Shown here: one piece after another, positions 50,017 through 59,944 of the stretch | Position numbering within the stretch: the first letter of the stretch is position 1 | How the letters are laid out: every line of letters starts with the position of its first letter | Source of the DNA: Marinobacter sp. BGYM27 | GTDB taxonomy: Bacteria > Pseudomonadota > Gammaproteobacteria > Pseudomonadales > Oleiphilaceae | DNA length: 64,000 bases | Reading direction: 5' to 3' | Assembly: GCA_025153445.1 (NCBI GenBank) | Contig: JANZNS010000003.1 | Coordinates: 124,001-188,000 of the forward strand | Position numbers and translations under genes: made by a program | Notes under the pieces: model-generated | What the model saw: only the letters and a program-made list of their open reading frames with translations | Database searches by the model: none | Told to the model about the DNA's origin: nothing

Positions 50017-52011
50017 ATGATCCGAAAAATTCTGATTGCCAATCGCGGTGAAATCGCAGTGCGGGTGATGAAAACCGCAAAGGCGCTGGGCTACCGGACC
50101 GTTGCAGTTTACAGCGATGCTGATCGCGACGCGCTGCATGTCCAAACAGCAGATGAAGCTGTTCATATCGGCCCGTCGTCGGTCGGCGAATCCTACCTGC
50201 GCCAGGATGCCATCCTTGAAGCCGCCCGCAAAACCGGTGCCGATGCTATTCATCCCGGCTACGGATTCCTTTCCGAGAACGCGGACTTTGCAACAGCGTG
50301 CGAACAGGCAGGCCTGGTCTTTATCGGCCCACCCGCTGCGGCTATCGAACTTATGGGCAGCAAGCGCCGGTCGAAAATCGCCATGCAAGAGGCAGGTGTA
50401 CCTGTCGTGCCGGGCTTTGAAGCTGCTAATGCCAGCGACGAGCAGCTTATTGAAGCGGCCGCTTCTGTTGGTCTGCCGGTGATGATCAAAGCATCTGCCG
50501 GCGGTGGCGGTCGCGGTATGCGGCTAGTGCATGAAGCCAGCCAACTGGCCGATCAGATTCAGCGCGCCCGATCGGAAGCAAAAAACGCGTTCGGCGATGA
50601 CGAACTGATTCTGGAAAAGGCCGTTATCGAACCTCGCCATATCGAAATCCAGGTCTTCGCCGACACCCAGGGTAATGCGGTGTATCTGGGCGAACGGGAT
50701 TGCTCCATTCAGCGCCGCCACCAGAAAGTCGTCGAGGAAGCACCCTCCCCGTTTATGACACCGGAGCTCCGCGCCGCCATGGGCGAAGCGGCCGTTCAGG
50801 CGGCCAAAGCCTGCCAGTATGTGGGCGCCGGGACCGTTGAATTTCTGGTGGATAGCGAACGTAATTTTTACTTCCTGGAGATGAATACCCGCCTGCAGGT
50901 GGAGCATCCGGTTACCGAACTGATTACCGGACAGGATCTGGTGGCCTGGCAGCTGCGGGTTGCCGAAGGTCGGCCACTGCCGCTGACGCAAGACCAGATT
51001 AGCCTCACTGGACACGCCATTGAAGTCCGGCTCTACGCCGAAGATCCGGCCGGCAATTTCATGCCCCAGACCGGCATGCTTGAACGCTATGCACTCGCCG
51101 CAGTCGATGGCGTGCGCTATGACAGTGGCATCCAGCAGGGCGATACCGTGTCACCCTTCTATGATCCGATGCTGGCGAAAGTGATCGCCTACGGCGAAGA
51201 TCGCGCCGATGCCCAGCGCCGCCTGCTGCGCGCACTTGAGGACTCGCAAGTCTTCGGCGTGACCACCAACCGGCATTTCCTGAGCCGCGTCGTTGCGCAT
51301 CCGGCATTTACCGCAGGAGACGCGACAACCGCATTTCTTGAGCAGGATTTTGCAGAAGACGAGTCACTGCAATCACCCGCACCCACACCGCGTGAGCTGG
51401 CGCTCGCATCGCTGCTTCTGGCACGGACGGATACGGTGGATTCAGACACACCGCACTGGAGCAATAGCCCGGCAACGCCAATGCCATTGACGCTGGAAAT
51501 CAACGACGTGCCCTACACCGTCACACTGCTTCAGCAAGGTGACCAGGTAACTCTCAAGCACGGTGACGACGCAACAGCACTGACCGTCGAATCCCTTAGC
51601 GACACCCGGCTGGACTTTATCGACAATGGGGTTCGTCAACATTGCCAATATCAGCGCCGGGACGATCACCTATATTTGCAGCAGCTCAGCCGCTCCCTGT
51701 GTGTTCGGGATACCACACACGCGCCGGTTTCCGGCATCGCGGGCGCCGCGTCGGATCAGGTTCTGGCCAGTATGGACGGGGCAATCATTGACGTGCGGGC
51801 TGCCGAAGGTGCTCAGATCAGCAAAGGCGACACACTGGTTATCCTCGAGGCAATGAAAATGGAGCATCCGTTGATTGCCGATCGGGATGGCATTGTCGCC
51901 AAGGTACACGTGAGTACCGGCACACAAGTCAAACGCCGACAGTTACTGGTTGAACTGGCAAGCGAAAACACTGACACGGCAGCGGACACCGCAAAGGAAA
52001 CAACATCATGA
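50017..52011 (+). CDS. atuF: AtuF, geranyl-CoA carboxylase alpha (biotin carboxylase/BCCP) subunit
   Basis: A 664-residue biotin-containing subunit. The biotin carboxylase domain fills residues 1-450 (ILIANRGEIAVRVMKTA; ASAGGGGRGMRLV; ERDCSIQRRHQKVVEEAPSP; EMNTRLQVEHPVTE). A middle linking domain follows, and the C-terminal biotinyl domain carries ILEAMKMEHPL with the biotinylated Lys. The ATG at 50017 has AGGAG upstream; the open frame extends to 49894 within atuE. It forms an enzyme complex with AtuC and overlaps atuG by four bases (ATGA). Confidence 0.94.
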   Translation: MIRKILIANRGEIAVRVMKTAKALGYRTVAVYSDADRDALHVQTADEAVHIGPSSVGESYLRQDAILEAARKTGADAIHPGYGFLSENADFATACEQAGLVFIGPPAAAIELMGSKRRSKIAMQEAGVPVVPGFEAANASDEQLIEAAASVGLPVMIKASAGGGGRGMRLVHEASQLADQIQRARSEAKNAFGDDELILEKAVIEPRHIEIQVFADTQGNAVYLGERDCSIQRRHQKVVEEAPSPFMTPELRAAMGEAAVQAAKACQYVGAGTVEFLVDSERNFYFLEMNTRLQVEHPVTELITGQDLVAWQLRVAEGRPLPLTQDQISLTGHAIEVRLYAEDPAGNFMPQTGMLERYALAAVDGVRYDSGIQQGDTVSPFYDPMLAKVIAYGEDRADAQRRLLRALEDSQVFGVTTNRHFLSRVVAHPAFTAGDATTAFLEQDFAEDESLQSPAPTPRELALASLLLARTDTVDSDTPHWSNSPATPMPLTLEINDVPYTVTLLQQGDQVTLKHGDDATALTVESLSDTRLDFIDNGVRQHCQYQRRDDHLYLQQLSRSLCVRDTTHAPVSGIAGAASDQVLASMDGAIIDVRAAEGAQISKGDTLVILEAMKMEHPLIADRDGIVAKVHVSTGTQVKRRQLLVELASENTDTAADTAKETTS

Positions 52012-52835
52012 GCACTCTGGCAGGAAGAACAGTTTTTATTACCGGCGGTAGCCGGGGTATCGGACGCGCGATTGCGCTGGCCTGCGCGCGCGAAGGTGCC
52101 AACATTGTGATCGCAGCCAAAACCGACACGCAGCACCCGAAACTACCCGGCACCATTCATACTGTCGCCGAAGAAGTAGAAGCCGCGGGCGGGCGGGCCC
52201 TGGCGCTGGTACTTGATGTACGGGACGAAGACGCTGTTAAAGCCAGAATCGATGAGGCCGGAGCGCATTTTGGCGGCATCGACGCACTGGTCAACAATGC
52301 CGGCGCCATCCAGTTACAGGGCGTAGAGCAGCTATCAGTCAAACGCTACGACCTGATGCATCAGGTCAATGCACGAGCCGTATTCAACTGCAGTCAGGCT
52401 GCTTTGCCCTGGCTCAAGAAATCGGCACAGGGCCACATTTTGAGCCTGTCGCCACCGCTAAACCTGGCGCCGAAGTGGTTTGCGCAATACGGTGCCTATA
52501 CGACAACCAAATACGCCATGACAATGCTCACACTTGGCATGGCAGAAGAGTTCAAACGCTACGGCATCGCGGTCAACGCGCTCTGGCCGAAAACACTGAT
52601 CTCTACCGCTGCAATTGAACATGGCATTGGTGGCGCTGCAATGATGGCCCAGGGCCGCAAGCCGGAGATCATGGCTGATGCCGCAGTTGCGATACTGAAC
52701 CGGACCCAGGAAACCCTGACCGGTCAGACGCTGATAGATGAAGACATGTTACGCCAGGACGGCGTGACTGATTTCGAGGGATACCGCTACGCCGCTGGCG
52801 ACAAACCGCTGCTGCCGGATCTCTTTCTCGACTAG
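52008..52835 (+). CDS. atuG: AtuG, short-chain dehydrogenase (HSDL2-like)
   Basis: A 275-residue SDR with the cofactor motif VFITGGSRGIGRAIALA, NNAGAIQL and an intact catalytic YTTTK motif (YGAYTTTKYAMTM). The C-terminal motif WPKTLISTAAIEH is typical of HSDL2-like enzymes. A role as dehydrogenase on a terpenoid alcohol, aldehyde or acyl intermediate is inferred from the atu cluster. Unlike AtuB it keeps the catalytic Tyr and Lys. It is translationally coupled to atuF. Confidence 0.9.
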   Translation: MSTLAGRTVFITGGSRGIGRAIALACAREGANIVIAAKTDTQHPKLPGTIHTVAEEVEAAGGRALALVLDVRDEDAVKARIDEAGAHFGGIDALVNNAGAIQLQGVEQLSVKRYDLMHQVNARAVFNCSQAALPWLKKSAQGHILSLSPPLNLAPKWFAQYGAYTTTKYAMTMLTLGMAEEFKRYGIAVNALWPKTLISTAAIEHGIGGAAMMAQGRKPEIMADAAVAILNRTQETLTGQTLIDEDMLRQDGVTDFEGYRYAAGDKPLLPDLFLD

Positions 52836-52906
52836 CGCACTGGCTGTCCATAAGTGCCTGGTCTAAGCAGAGGTTCCCGAACCCATAACAACACCATGGA
52901 CCGCAC

Positions 52907-54751
52907 ATGAGCCAAGATACTATTTCAGCACGTGACATTGTTCGTCAGATACCCGGCGTGATGCGCCGGGCGCCAAATATCGTCAAAGGGTTGTATTACT
53001 ACTCCCTCAAGAACAATAAAAAAGAGCTGACGCTTGGCTCACTGATTGAACGCAACGCCGAAAAATACGGCGCTCGACCGGCCATTCTCTACGAAGACCG
53101 GCGCCTCTCGTATACCGAATTCAATGCCTGGGCCAACAGGATAGCCCACTACCTGCGCTCTCAGGGGCTTGGACGGGGTGACAGCATCGCCCTGTTTCTG
53201 GAGAACCGGCCGGAGCTGTTAGCCATTGTCGCCGGCGCCGCCAAGCTGGGTGTTGCCTGCGCCATGCTTAACACCTCCCAAAAGGGCAAAGTGCTGGAGC
53301 ACAGCATCAATCTGATTGCCCCCCAAATGATTGTTGTGGGTGAGGAATTACAGGCCCCGTTTGAAAGCATCCGCGACAAGATCACCTTCGGTCACAGCCA
53401 GCCCTATCTGTTCCTGGCCGATACCGACACCTTAAAAGATGTGGGCCAGACTCCCGACGGCTATATCAACCTGGCCGAAAAAGTCAGCCAATATACGGGC
53501 ACAAACCCCACCGTTACCGATCGCCCTACCATGGGCGACACGGCAATTTACCTGTTCACATCCGGCACGACCGGATTGCCCAAAGCCGCTCCGGGTTCGC
53601 ATCGGAAATTCGTCAAAGCCTACGGCGGCTTTGGCCTGATGTCGCTCAACATGGGCCCCAGCGATGTACTTTACTGCACCCTGCCCCTCTACCACGGCAC
53701 CGGGCTGCTGGTATGCTGGGGTTCTGTCCTGGCCGGTGGCTCAGCCATCGCCATGCGCCGAAAGTTCTCAGCCAGCGCATTCTGGGATGATGTGCGCAAA
53801 TACGGCGCCACCACCTTCGGCTATGTTGGCGAACTTTGCCGGTACCTGTTAAACCAGCCACCGAGCGACAATGATCGGCACCATTCCCTGCAGAAGATGA
53901 TCGGTAATGGCTTGCGCCCCTCCATCTGGAAGCCGTTCAAGGATCGCTTCGGCATCGAAACCGTCGCCGAACTGTATGCCTCCAGTGAAGGCAACATCGG
54001 ATTCAGCAACTTCTTCAACATGGAAAATACGGTCGGCTTCTCCACCGCCCCCTACGCCCTGGTAAAATTCCACGACGGCACCCGCGATCCGGTGCGCAAT
54101 GCCAAAGGCTATATGGAGAAGGTCAAAACCGGCGAGCCAGGTCTGCTACTGGGTGAAATCACAGCGAAATGGTCATTCGAGGGCTACACCCAAAAAGAAG
54201 CCACCGAAAAATCCATCCTTCGAGACGCGTTCAAGAAAGGCGACCAGTGGTTTAACACCGGCGACGTGTTGCGTGAGATCGGGTGCGGCCACCTGCAGTT
54301 TGTCGACCGCATGGGCGATACCTATCGCTGGAAAGGCGAAAACGTCTCCACCACCGAAGTCGAAAACATTATCGATGCCTCCGGCCTGACAGAAGAAGCC
54401 ATCGTTTACGGCGTTGAAATCCCCGGCACCAACGGCAAAGCCGGCATGGTGACACTGGTGCCTCAGATGCAGGATAACCAGACCGGTATCCACGACTTCG
54501 ATGCGGATAAGCTGTTCAGCTACCTGCAAGAAAACCTGCCCGCCTACGCCATCCCCGTGTTTGTGCGTGTTACCCGCGGCATCGAAAAAACCGGCACGTT
54601 CAAATACAAGAAAGTGGACCTGAAAAATGCCGGCTACAGCCTCGATAAGGATGACGATGATGTTTATGTCTGGCTGCCGCGCACAGAGAGCTATACGCGG
54701 CTGGACAATGAGCTATTGAAGAAAATAGATGGGGGTGGCGTCAGTTTTTGA
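52907..54751 (+). CDS. atuH: AtuH, acyl-CoA synthetase (FATP/very-long-chain type)
   Basis: A 614-residue AMP-forming acyl-CoA ligase that probably activates citronellate or geranylate to CoA esters at the start of the pathway. The AMP-binding motif IYLFTSGTTGLPKAA is near residues 205-219. VAELYASSEGNIGFSN, WFNTGDVLREI and the hinge VDRMGDTYRWKGENVSTTEVE follow. The overall form matches FATP-like synthetases. It is the last gene of the atu operon and is followed by a perfect hairpin. Confidence 0.9.
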   Translation: MSQDTISARDIVRQIPGVMRRAPNIVKGLYYYSLKNNKKELTLGSLIERNAEKYGARPAILYEDRRLSYTEFNAWANRIAHYLRSQGLGRGDSIALFLENRPELLAIVAGAAKLGVACAMLNTSQKGKVLEHSINLIAPQMIVVGEELQAPFESIRDKITFGHSQPYLFLADTDTLKDVGQTPDGYINLAEKVSQYTGTNPTVTDRPTMGDTAIYLFTSGTTGLPKAAPGSHRKFVKAYGGFGLMSLNMGPSDVLYCTLPLYHGTGLLVCWGSVLAGGSAIAMRRKFSASAFWDDVRKYGATTFGYVGELCRYLLNQPPSDNDRHHSLQKMIGNGLRPSIWKPFKDRFGIETVAELYASSEGNIGFSNFFNMENTVGFSTAPYALVKFHDGTRDPVRNAKGYMEKVKTGEPGLLLGEITAKWSFEGYTQKEATEKSILRDAFKKGDQWFNTGDVLREIGCGHLQFVDRMGDTYRWKGENVSTTEVENIIDASGLTEEAIVYGVEIPGTNGKAGMVTLVPQMQDNQTGIHDFDADKLFSYLQENLPAYAIPVFVRVTRGIEKTGTFKYKKVDLKNAGYSLDKDDDDVYVWLPRTESYTRLDNELLKKIDGGGVSF

Positions 54752-54758
54752 TGCAAGT

Positions 54759-54793
54759 GCGTACCGGGCGGCTCTGGAAACCGCCCGGTACGC
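54759..54793. terminator. Perfect hairpin between convergent atuH and ycaO-family gene
   Basis: A 13-bp perfect inverted repeat (GCGTACCGGGCGG / CCGCCCGGTACGC) with a 9-base loop lies 8 bases after the atuH stop. It has no clear T run on either side, so its efficiency as a terminator is uncertain, but the position between convergent genes supports that role. Confidence 0.55.
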
Positions 54794-54842
54794 GTTGATC
54801 AGAGGAAAGGGGTATAAGCGCCTGATAGACGTTTAGAGCCCA

Positions 54843-57035
54843 TCAACTCTCTCCACCTACCCTCGCAGCACGCGCGGCATGCAGTTTCTTATAGCTTTCG
54901 ATCAGACGCTGGTGTTTCTCCAGGCCTTCCAACTGCATGTTGGTTGGCGTGAGGCCGTGGAAGCGTACGCTGCCGTTTACTGAGCCAATAACAGATTCCA
55001 TCGTCTTTTCACCGAACATGCGGCTGAAGTTGACCTGGTAGTCGCTTAACGCCATTTCGTCGTCGAGGGTAACTTCCAGTACGGCGTTGACCGCGCGGTA
55101 GAACAGGTTGCGTTCAACAGTGTTGTCATTGAACTGGAGGAAGGCTTCGACCCGTTCGAGGGCTTCTTCATGCTGCTGCAGCGCAAGATTGATCAGGAGC
55201 TTCAGCTCGAGAATGGTGAGCTGGCCCCAAACGGTATTTTCATCAAACTCGATGCCGATTAGGGTGATGATGTCGGCATAGTCATCCATCTGGCTTTCTT
55301 CCAGACGTTCCAGCAGATCGCCCAGTTGCTCATCACTCAGCGAATGCAGGTTGAGGATATCTTCACGGTAGTCCAGCGCTTTGTTGGTGTTGTCCCAAAC
55401 CAGATCATCGGCGGGATACACTTCGGAATAGCCGGGCACCAGAATGCGACAGACCGGAGCACCCAGGTCTTCATAAACAGCGGTGTAGACCTCTTTACCC
55501 ATATCTTTGAGGATATTGAACAGGCAGGCCGCTTCCTCCTCGTTGGTGCCCGAGAAATCCCATTCAGTGAAAGCGTAATCCTCTTTGGCACTGAAGAAAC
55601 GCCAGGACACCACACCAGTCGAATCAATAAAGTGTTCAACAAAGTTGTTCGGCTCAGACACAGCAAGGCTGTTAAACGTCGGCGGCGGCACGTCGTTGAG
55701 GCCTTCAAAACTGCGGCCCTGCAGCAATTCGGTGAGGCTTCGCTCCAATGCCACTTCCATACTCGGGTGCGCCCCGAAAGAGGCGAAAACGCCACCGGTT
55801 CTCGGGTTCATCAGGGTCACACAAGCCACCGGGAACTGGCCGCCAAGGGAGGCATCTTTAACCAGCACAGGATAGCCTTGCGCCTCAAGCGCCTTAACGC
55901 CTTCCAGAATATTCGGATACTTGGCCAGCACTTGCTCGGGAACATCGGGCAGCGCCAGTTCCTCTTCAATGATCTGTTTTTTGACTGCCCGCTCAAAAAT
56001 CTCTGACAGGCACTGCACCTGTGCTTCGTACAAGGTGTTACCGGCACTCATCCCGTTGCTGAGAAAAAGGTTTTCGATCAGGTTTGAGGGGAAATAGACC
56101 ACCTCGCCGTCTGACTGCCGCACAAAGGGCAGCGAGCAGATACCGCGCTCGACTTTACCGGAGTTGGTATCGATCAGGTTGGAGCCGACCAGCTCGTCGT
56201 CGGGGTTGTAGATCGCCAGGCAATGGTCATCCAGAATGCCCTCGGGCAGCGCATCATCCGGTCCCGGCTTGAACCACCGTTCGTTCGGATAGTGAACGAA
56301 CTCACTGTTGGCAATCTCCTCACCAAAGAACTGGTCGTTGTAGAAGAAGTTGCAATTGAGGCGCTCAATAAATTCGCCCAACGCAGAGCAGAGCGCACTT
56401 TCCTTGGTGGCACCTTTGCCATTGGTAAAGCACGCAGGAGAAGCCGCATCACGAATATGCAGCGACCACACATGAGGCACGATATTGCGCCAGGAGGCAA
56501 TCTCGATCTTCATGCCCAGATCCGCCAGAATGGCGGTCATATTGGCGATCGTCTGCTCGAGGGGAAGATCCTTGCCTTCAATATAAGTGCTCGTATCACC
56601 CTCAGGCTTGGTCATGAGCAATGCCTGGGCATCTGAACCCAGACTTTCTACGGTTTCAATCTGAAATTCCGGGCCGGTTTGCACCACCTTCTTGACCGTA
56701 CAGCGATCAATCGACCGCAATATGCCCTGCCGGTCTTTATCGGAGATGTCTTCCGGTAACTCGACCTCGATCCTGAAAATCTGGTTATAGCGGTTTTCAG
56801 GGTCCACGATGTTGTTCTGGGACAGGCGAATGTTCTCGGTCGGAATATCCCGCGCCAGGCAATAAACCCGAACGAAATAGGCTGCACAAAGCGCTGAGGA
56901 TGCCAGAAAGTAATCAAACGGGCTGGGCGCGGAACCATCACCCTTGTAGCGGATAGGCTGGTCAGTAACGACGGTGAAGTCATCAAACTTGGCTTCAAGT
57001 CTGAGGTTGTCGAGGAAGTTGACGTTGATTTCCAT
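54843..57035 (-). CDS. OsmC-YcaO fusion protein
   Basis: A 730-residue protein. Residues 1-140 form an OsmC-like domain (FTVVTDQPIRYKGDGSAPSPFDYFLASSALC with the redox Cys region, and RCTVKKVV). From about 150 onward is a YcaO cyclodehydratase-type ATP-binding domain (SLHIRDAASPACFTNGKGATKESALCSALGEFIERL), followed by a C-terminal TPR-like helical region (about 590-730). In E. coli YcaO (586 residues, no OsmC part) acts with RimO in beta-methylthiolation of ribosomal protein S12. No precursor peptide or partner maturase lies next to it, so this is more likely that class than a peptide-antibiotic maturase. It is convergent with the atu operon. Confidence 0.88.
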   Translation of the reverse strand: MEINVNFLDNLRLEAKFDDFTVVTDQPIRYKGDGSAPSPFDYFLASSALCAAYFVRVYCLARDIPTENIRLSQNNIVDPENRYNQIFRIEVELPEDISDKDRQGILRSIDRCTVKKVVQTGPEFQIETVESLGSDAQALLMTKPEGDTSTYIEGKDLPLEQTIANMTAILADLGMKIEIASWRNIVPHVWSLHIRDAASPACFTNGKGATKESALCSALGEFIERLNCNFFYNDQFFGEEIANSEFVHYPNERWFKPGPDDALPEGILDDHCLAIYNPDDELVGSNLIDTNSGKVERGICSLPFVRQSDGEVVYFPSNLIENLFLSNGMSAGNTLYEAQVQCLSEIFERAVKKQIIEEELALPDVPEQVLAKYPNILEGVKALEAQGYPVLVKDASLGGQFPVACVTLMNPRTGGVFASFGAHPSMEVALERSLTELLQGRSFEGLNDVPPPTFNSLAVSEPNNFVEHFIDSTGVVSWRFFSAKEDYAFTEWDFSGTNEEEAACLFNILKDMGKEVYTAVYEDLGAPVCRILVPGYSEVYPADDLVWDNTNKALDYREDILNLHSLSDEQLGDLLERLEESQMDDYADIITLIGIEFDENTVWGQLTILELKLLINLALQQHEEALERVEAFLQFNDNTVERNLFYRAVNAVLEVTLDDEMALSDYQVNFSRMFGEKTMESVIGSVNGSVRFHGLTPTNMQLEGLEKHQRLIESYKKLHAARAARVGGES

Positions 57036-57302
57036 TACGAGGGTACCCGGGTTTGAAGAATTTGGCGCGCCTTAGCGTTAACGGGGCCATTATCCAGTTT
57101 TTGCGGGCATTCGTCTTGGGTAGTCGTTCAGGGAATGACACCAACCCGCTGATGCTGCATTCGCACCCTGTCGCAATCCTTGGCCCCAACACTGTATTGT
57201 GGAGCAGGCGGGCCCTGCAGACCGGTTTTCTTTATTCAGAGATACCCGTGAGCCAACCGGGACTCGTTTCCCATTTGAACCTCAACCCTCGGATACAATG
57301 CT

Positions 57303-58256
57303 GTGAGCACACCTCATCGAAACTCCAGGCGCCAAGCCAAGCCGATTCGCAAACAACTGCACCTTCGGAACCGACATAATCAAGGCTATGATTTTCCAAT
57401 ACTCGCTAAAAGCTATCCGCCGCTAGCCCGACATGTAAAAGAAAATGCCCACGGCAACCTTTCAATCGAATTTGCGGATCCACTGGCGGTAAAGGCACTG
57501 AATGCCGCAATACTGGAGCACGACTACAACATCACCGGCTGGGACATTCCGGAAAGCGCGCTTTGTCCACCCATCCCCGGCAGAGTCGACTACATCCACT
57601 ACATCGCTGAGTTGCTCGGGGTTGATGCGCCGACGGCCAAGCGCCCTCAGTCCCAACCCGGCATCACCCTGCTTGATATTGGAACCGGCGCCAATGGTAT
57701 TTATCCGCTATTGGCCTGCCAGATATACGGCTGGCATTGTGTGGGGAGTGATATCAATGCCCAGTCGCTTGAAAACGTGGCCGCGATTATCGGGCGTAAT
57801 CCCACACTAAAAGACCGCTTCACATTGCGTGTGCAACAGGATAAACACCGGATTTTTGACGGGATTATTCAAGCAAAAGAATGGTTTGACGTCAGCGTTT
57901 GCAATCCACCTTTCCACGCTTCGCAAGATGAAGCGCTCAAAAGCAGCCAACTTAAACTCGGCAACCTTGCCCGCAGTCGTGGTGCCGCGACCTCGGCCTC
58001 AACCACTCTGAATTTTGGCGGCCTGGGGGCTGAGCTTTGGTGCAACGGCGGTGAAAGCCTGTTTCTTAAAAAGCTGATCAAAGAAAGCCAGATGTTTGCA
58101 ACTCAATGCCGGTGGTTTACAAGTCTTGTGTCAAAAATTGACAACGTGAAGCCTGCCAGAAAGCTGATTCACAAGCTTGGCGCGACCGATATACGGGAAA
58201 TCGAAATGAAACAGGGAAACAAAGTGACGAGAATACTGGCCTGGACGTTTATCTGA
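57303..58256 (+). CDS. rlmF: 23S rRNA (adenine(1618)-N6)-methyltransferase RlmF
   Basis: RlmF methylates A1618 of 23S rRNA. The 317-residue protein has the N-terminal HLRNRHNQGYDFPILAKSYP stretch and the SAM-binding LLDIGTGANGIYPLLACQIYGW. It also has the N6-adenine motif VCNPPFHASQDEA and the conserved GGLGAELWCNGGESLFLKKLIKES. It starts at a GTG (57303), as no ATG fits the conserved N-terminus. It stands alone between the divergent ycaO-family gene and the convergent macrodomain gene. Confidence 0.95.
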   Translation: MSTPHRNSRRQAKPIRKQLHLRNRHNQGYDFPILAKSYPPLARHVKENAHGNLSIEFADPLAVKALNAAILEHDYNITGWDIPESALCPPIPGRVDYIHYIAELLGVDAPTAKRPQSQPGITLLDIGTGANGIYPLLACQIYGWHCVGSDINAQSLENVAAIIGRNPTLKDRFTLRVQQDKHRIFDGIIQAKEWFDVSVCNPPFHASQDEALKSSQLKLGNLARSRGAATSASTTLNFGGLGAELWCNGGESLFLKKLIKESQMFATQCRWFTSLVSKIDNVKPARKLIHKLGATDIREIEMKQGNKVTRILAWTFI

Positions 58257-58292
58257 ATCCTGGCTGGCACTGAAGCAGCCCTGACTTTCAGG

Positions 58293-58793
58293 TTACGAGA
58301 GTAAGGATTCATAAATGGCAAGATCAGCCGCTGAGAAACAGCAGAACACCACAGACTCGATCTCGCCACGGTCGGACAGGAAGCCCCTTACAGCGGAAAC
58401 CGCCACTTCTGAAGCCGCTTCTATTGGATAGCCATAGACGCCGGTACTGATGCATGGAAATGCGATAGAGCGAGCGCCAGCTGCAATTGCGACTTCCAGG
58501 GATCGCCTGTAGCAAGAGGCCAGCCGTTCCGGCTCACCCTGTCGTCCACCCTGCCAAACGGGGCCTACAGTGTGGATGATGAATTTGGCTGGCAAGCGAT
58601 AGCCCTGCGTCAGCTTGGCATCTCCTACCTTGCAGCCACCAAGCAAACGGCAGTGTGCCAGCAGTTCCGGGCCGGCGGCTCTATGAATTGCACCATCAAC
58701 GCCACCACCCCCGAGAAGTGATGAATTCGCTGCATTAACAATGGCATCAACCTGCAGTCTGGTGATATCACCTTGTGTCGCGCTCAGGTTCAT
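58293..58793 (-). CDS. Macrodomain protein, O-acetyl-ADP-ribose deacetylase type
   Basis: A 166-residue single macrodomain (MacroD/YmdB type). The ADP-ribose-binding motifs are [32 protein letters not shown], the [16 protein letters not shown] strand and the phosphate loop [17 protein letters not shown]. It should remove acetyl or ADP-ribosyl groups from ADP-ribose derivatives. The frame extends to 58928; the ATG at 58793 (MNLSATQGD) is chosen because the domain begins there and it sits 17 bases after the upstream peptidase gene, suggesting an operon. Confidence 0.93.
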   Translation of the reverse strand: MNLSATQGDITRLQVDAIVNAANSSLLGGGGVDGAIHRAAGPELLAHCRLLGGCKVGDAKLTQGYRLPAKFIIHTVGPVWQGGRQGEPERLASCYRRSLEVAIAAGARSIAFPCISTGVYGYPIEAASEVAVSAVRGFLSDRGEIESVVFCCFSAADLAIYESLLS

Positions 58794-58810
58794 CGGTTGG
58801 CCTGCCTGCT

Positions 58811-59734
58811 TTACCTTTGTGCCAGCGTGTAGTCGATCGCCGCGCATACCGCAGCAACCTGCGCGGCATTGCATTGCTCGGTGGTCACACGGGGGCTGTC
58901 GGGATAGACCTCGGTGGTGGTCCTGCACGGCGCGTTAGTGATACTGGCGCACAGGCCCAGCTGCTTTAGCGGGTAATGAATGACCCCCCGGGAGACTACC
59001 GGTGAACCAAAGATCTCGCCGCTGTCATCAGCCGGAGCAATATGGGTCACCTGCTCCACGGCCTCGATTATTGCCTTCTGGAATTCGGGCTGCGGGTTTT
59101 CGCTATCATCAACCAGATAAAAACCGTCGGGAATTCCACCAGGCTCGAACACCTTGCCATCTCGGGCGGCCAGCGCGGGGCGGAACTCGGATTCGTCGGT
59201 ATCGGTGGTCTCGTGCAAGTCGATATGCAGTATTGCCCGATCGCGGATGGGACCCACCAATCGCGTAAGTGCCGCCGACTCCTCAGCTTTGCCGTCATCG
59301 CGGAATGAGCGGTTAGGATCAACTGCGTTCCGGTTCCAGCGATGGATGCGCTCGTAAGCCCAGGGGCTGACACAGGGCGCGACCAGCAAATTGACGCGGC
59401 CTGCATAATCCGCCGCATGTTGATCAACGAACTGAAGCGCACCGTGTACACCGCTGGTTTCATAGCCGTGTACCCCGCCCGTTATCAAGACGACCGGCAG
59501 ATCATCACGCCAGTCGCGGCTCCGCATCGCCATCAACGGATAACGCTCGGGGCCATAGTCCAGGCAACCATACTGTTCCACGTCAAAGCGTGAGCGCAGG
59601 CGCTCGATCACCGCCAACACCTCGGACTCATAACTGCGCTTCCGGGTCTGACGCGACAACCACTCAGCGCGTTCCGCATCGCCCCAAGGCGTTCCGGGCG
59701 TGCCGATTGGATAGGGTGCGGGAGCCGTGCTCAT
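58811..59734 (-). CDS. M14-family zinc carboxypeptidase (PaMCP/AspA-like)
   Basis: A 307-residue zinc-dependent peptidase or deacylase. Zinc ligands are visible in [15 protein letters not shown] (H-x-x-E) and in [12 protein letters not shown] (third His), with a downstream active-site Glu region (AIIEAVEQV). The form resembles the cytosolic M14 group found in Pseudomonas (PaMCP). The ATG at 59734 has GGAGAA upstream; the longer frame opens at 59791. The substrate is unknown. It marks the last ordinary chromosomal gene before the cassette-like region and is followed by the macrodomain gene. Confidence 0.88.
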   Translation of the reverse strand: MSTAPAPYPIGTPGTPWGDAERAEWLSRQTRKRSYESEVLAVIERLRSRFDVEQYGCLDYGPERYPLMAMRSRDWRDDLPVVLITGGVHGYETSGVHGALQFVDQHAADYAGRVNLLVAPCVSPWAYERIHRWNRNAVDPNRSFRDDGKAEESAALTRLVGPIRDRAILHIDLHETTDTDESEFRPALAARDGKVFEPGGIPDGFYLVDDSENPQPEFQKAIIEAVEQVTHIAPADDSGEIFGSPVVSRGVIHYPLKQLGLCASITNAPCRTTTEVYPDSPRVTTEQCNAAQVAAVCAAIDYTLAQR

Positions 59735-59944
59735 ATCGATTTTTCTCCAGTGATGGCCAATGCAGGCGGGCATTCTAGCATCCGCGCCCAAGCTGGCAAT
59801 CGGGGCTGATGTTGTTTCAGGGCAGATCCCCTAGCAGCAGCAACTCATCCTCAACCGAACGTTTTCATAACTTTGCAACGCTCTTCTCACCCGCCGCCTC
59901 GAAGCTGCGAAGCGGCGAAAAACCACTCGCTGTGTAGCCGATGG
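59735..59944. other. Junction between chromosome and cassette array
   Basis: About 210 bases between the M14 peptidase gene and the first cassette-like gene. It contains an inverted repeat CGCCGC / GCGGCG (59891-59916, 14-base loop) and a TTTGCAACG motif near 59872, which may be the remains of the terminal attC. No clear RYYYAAC / GTTRRRY pair could be assigned. No coding sequence is supported. Confidence 0.35.
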
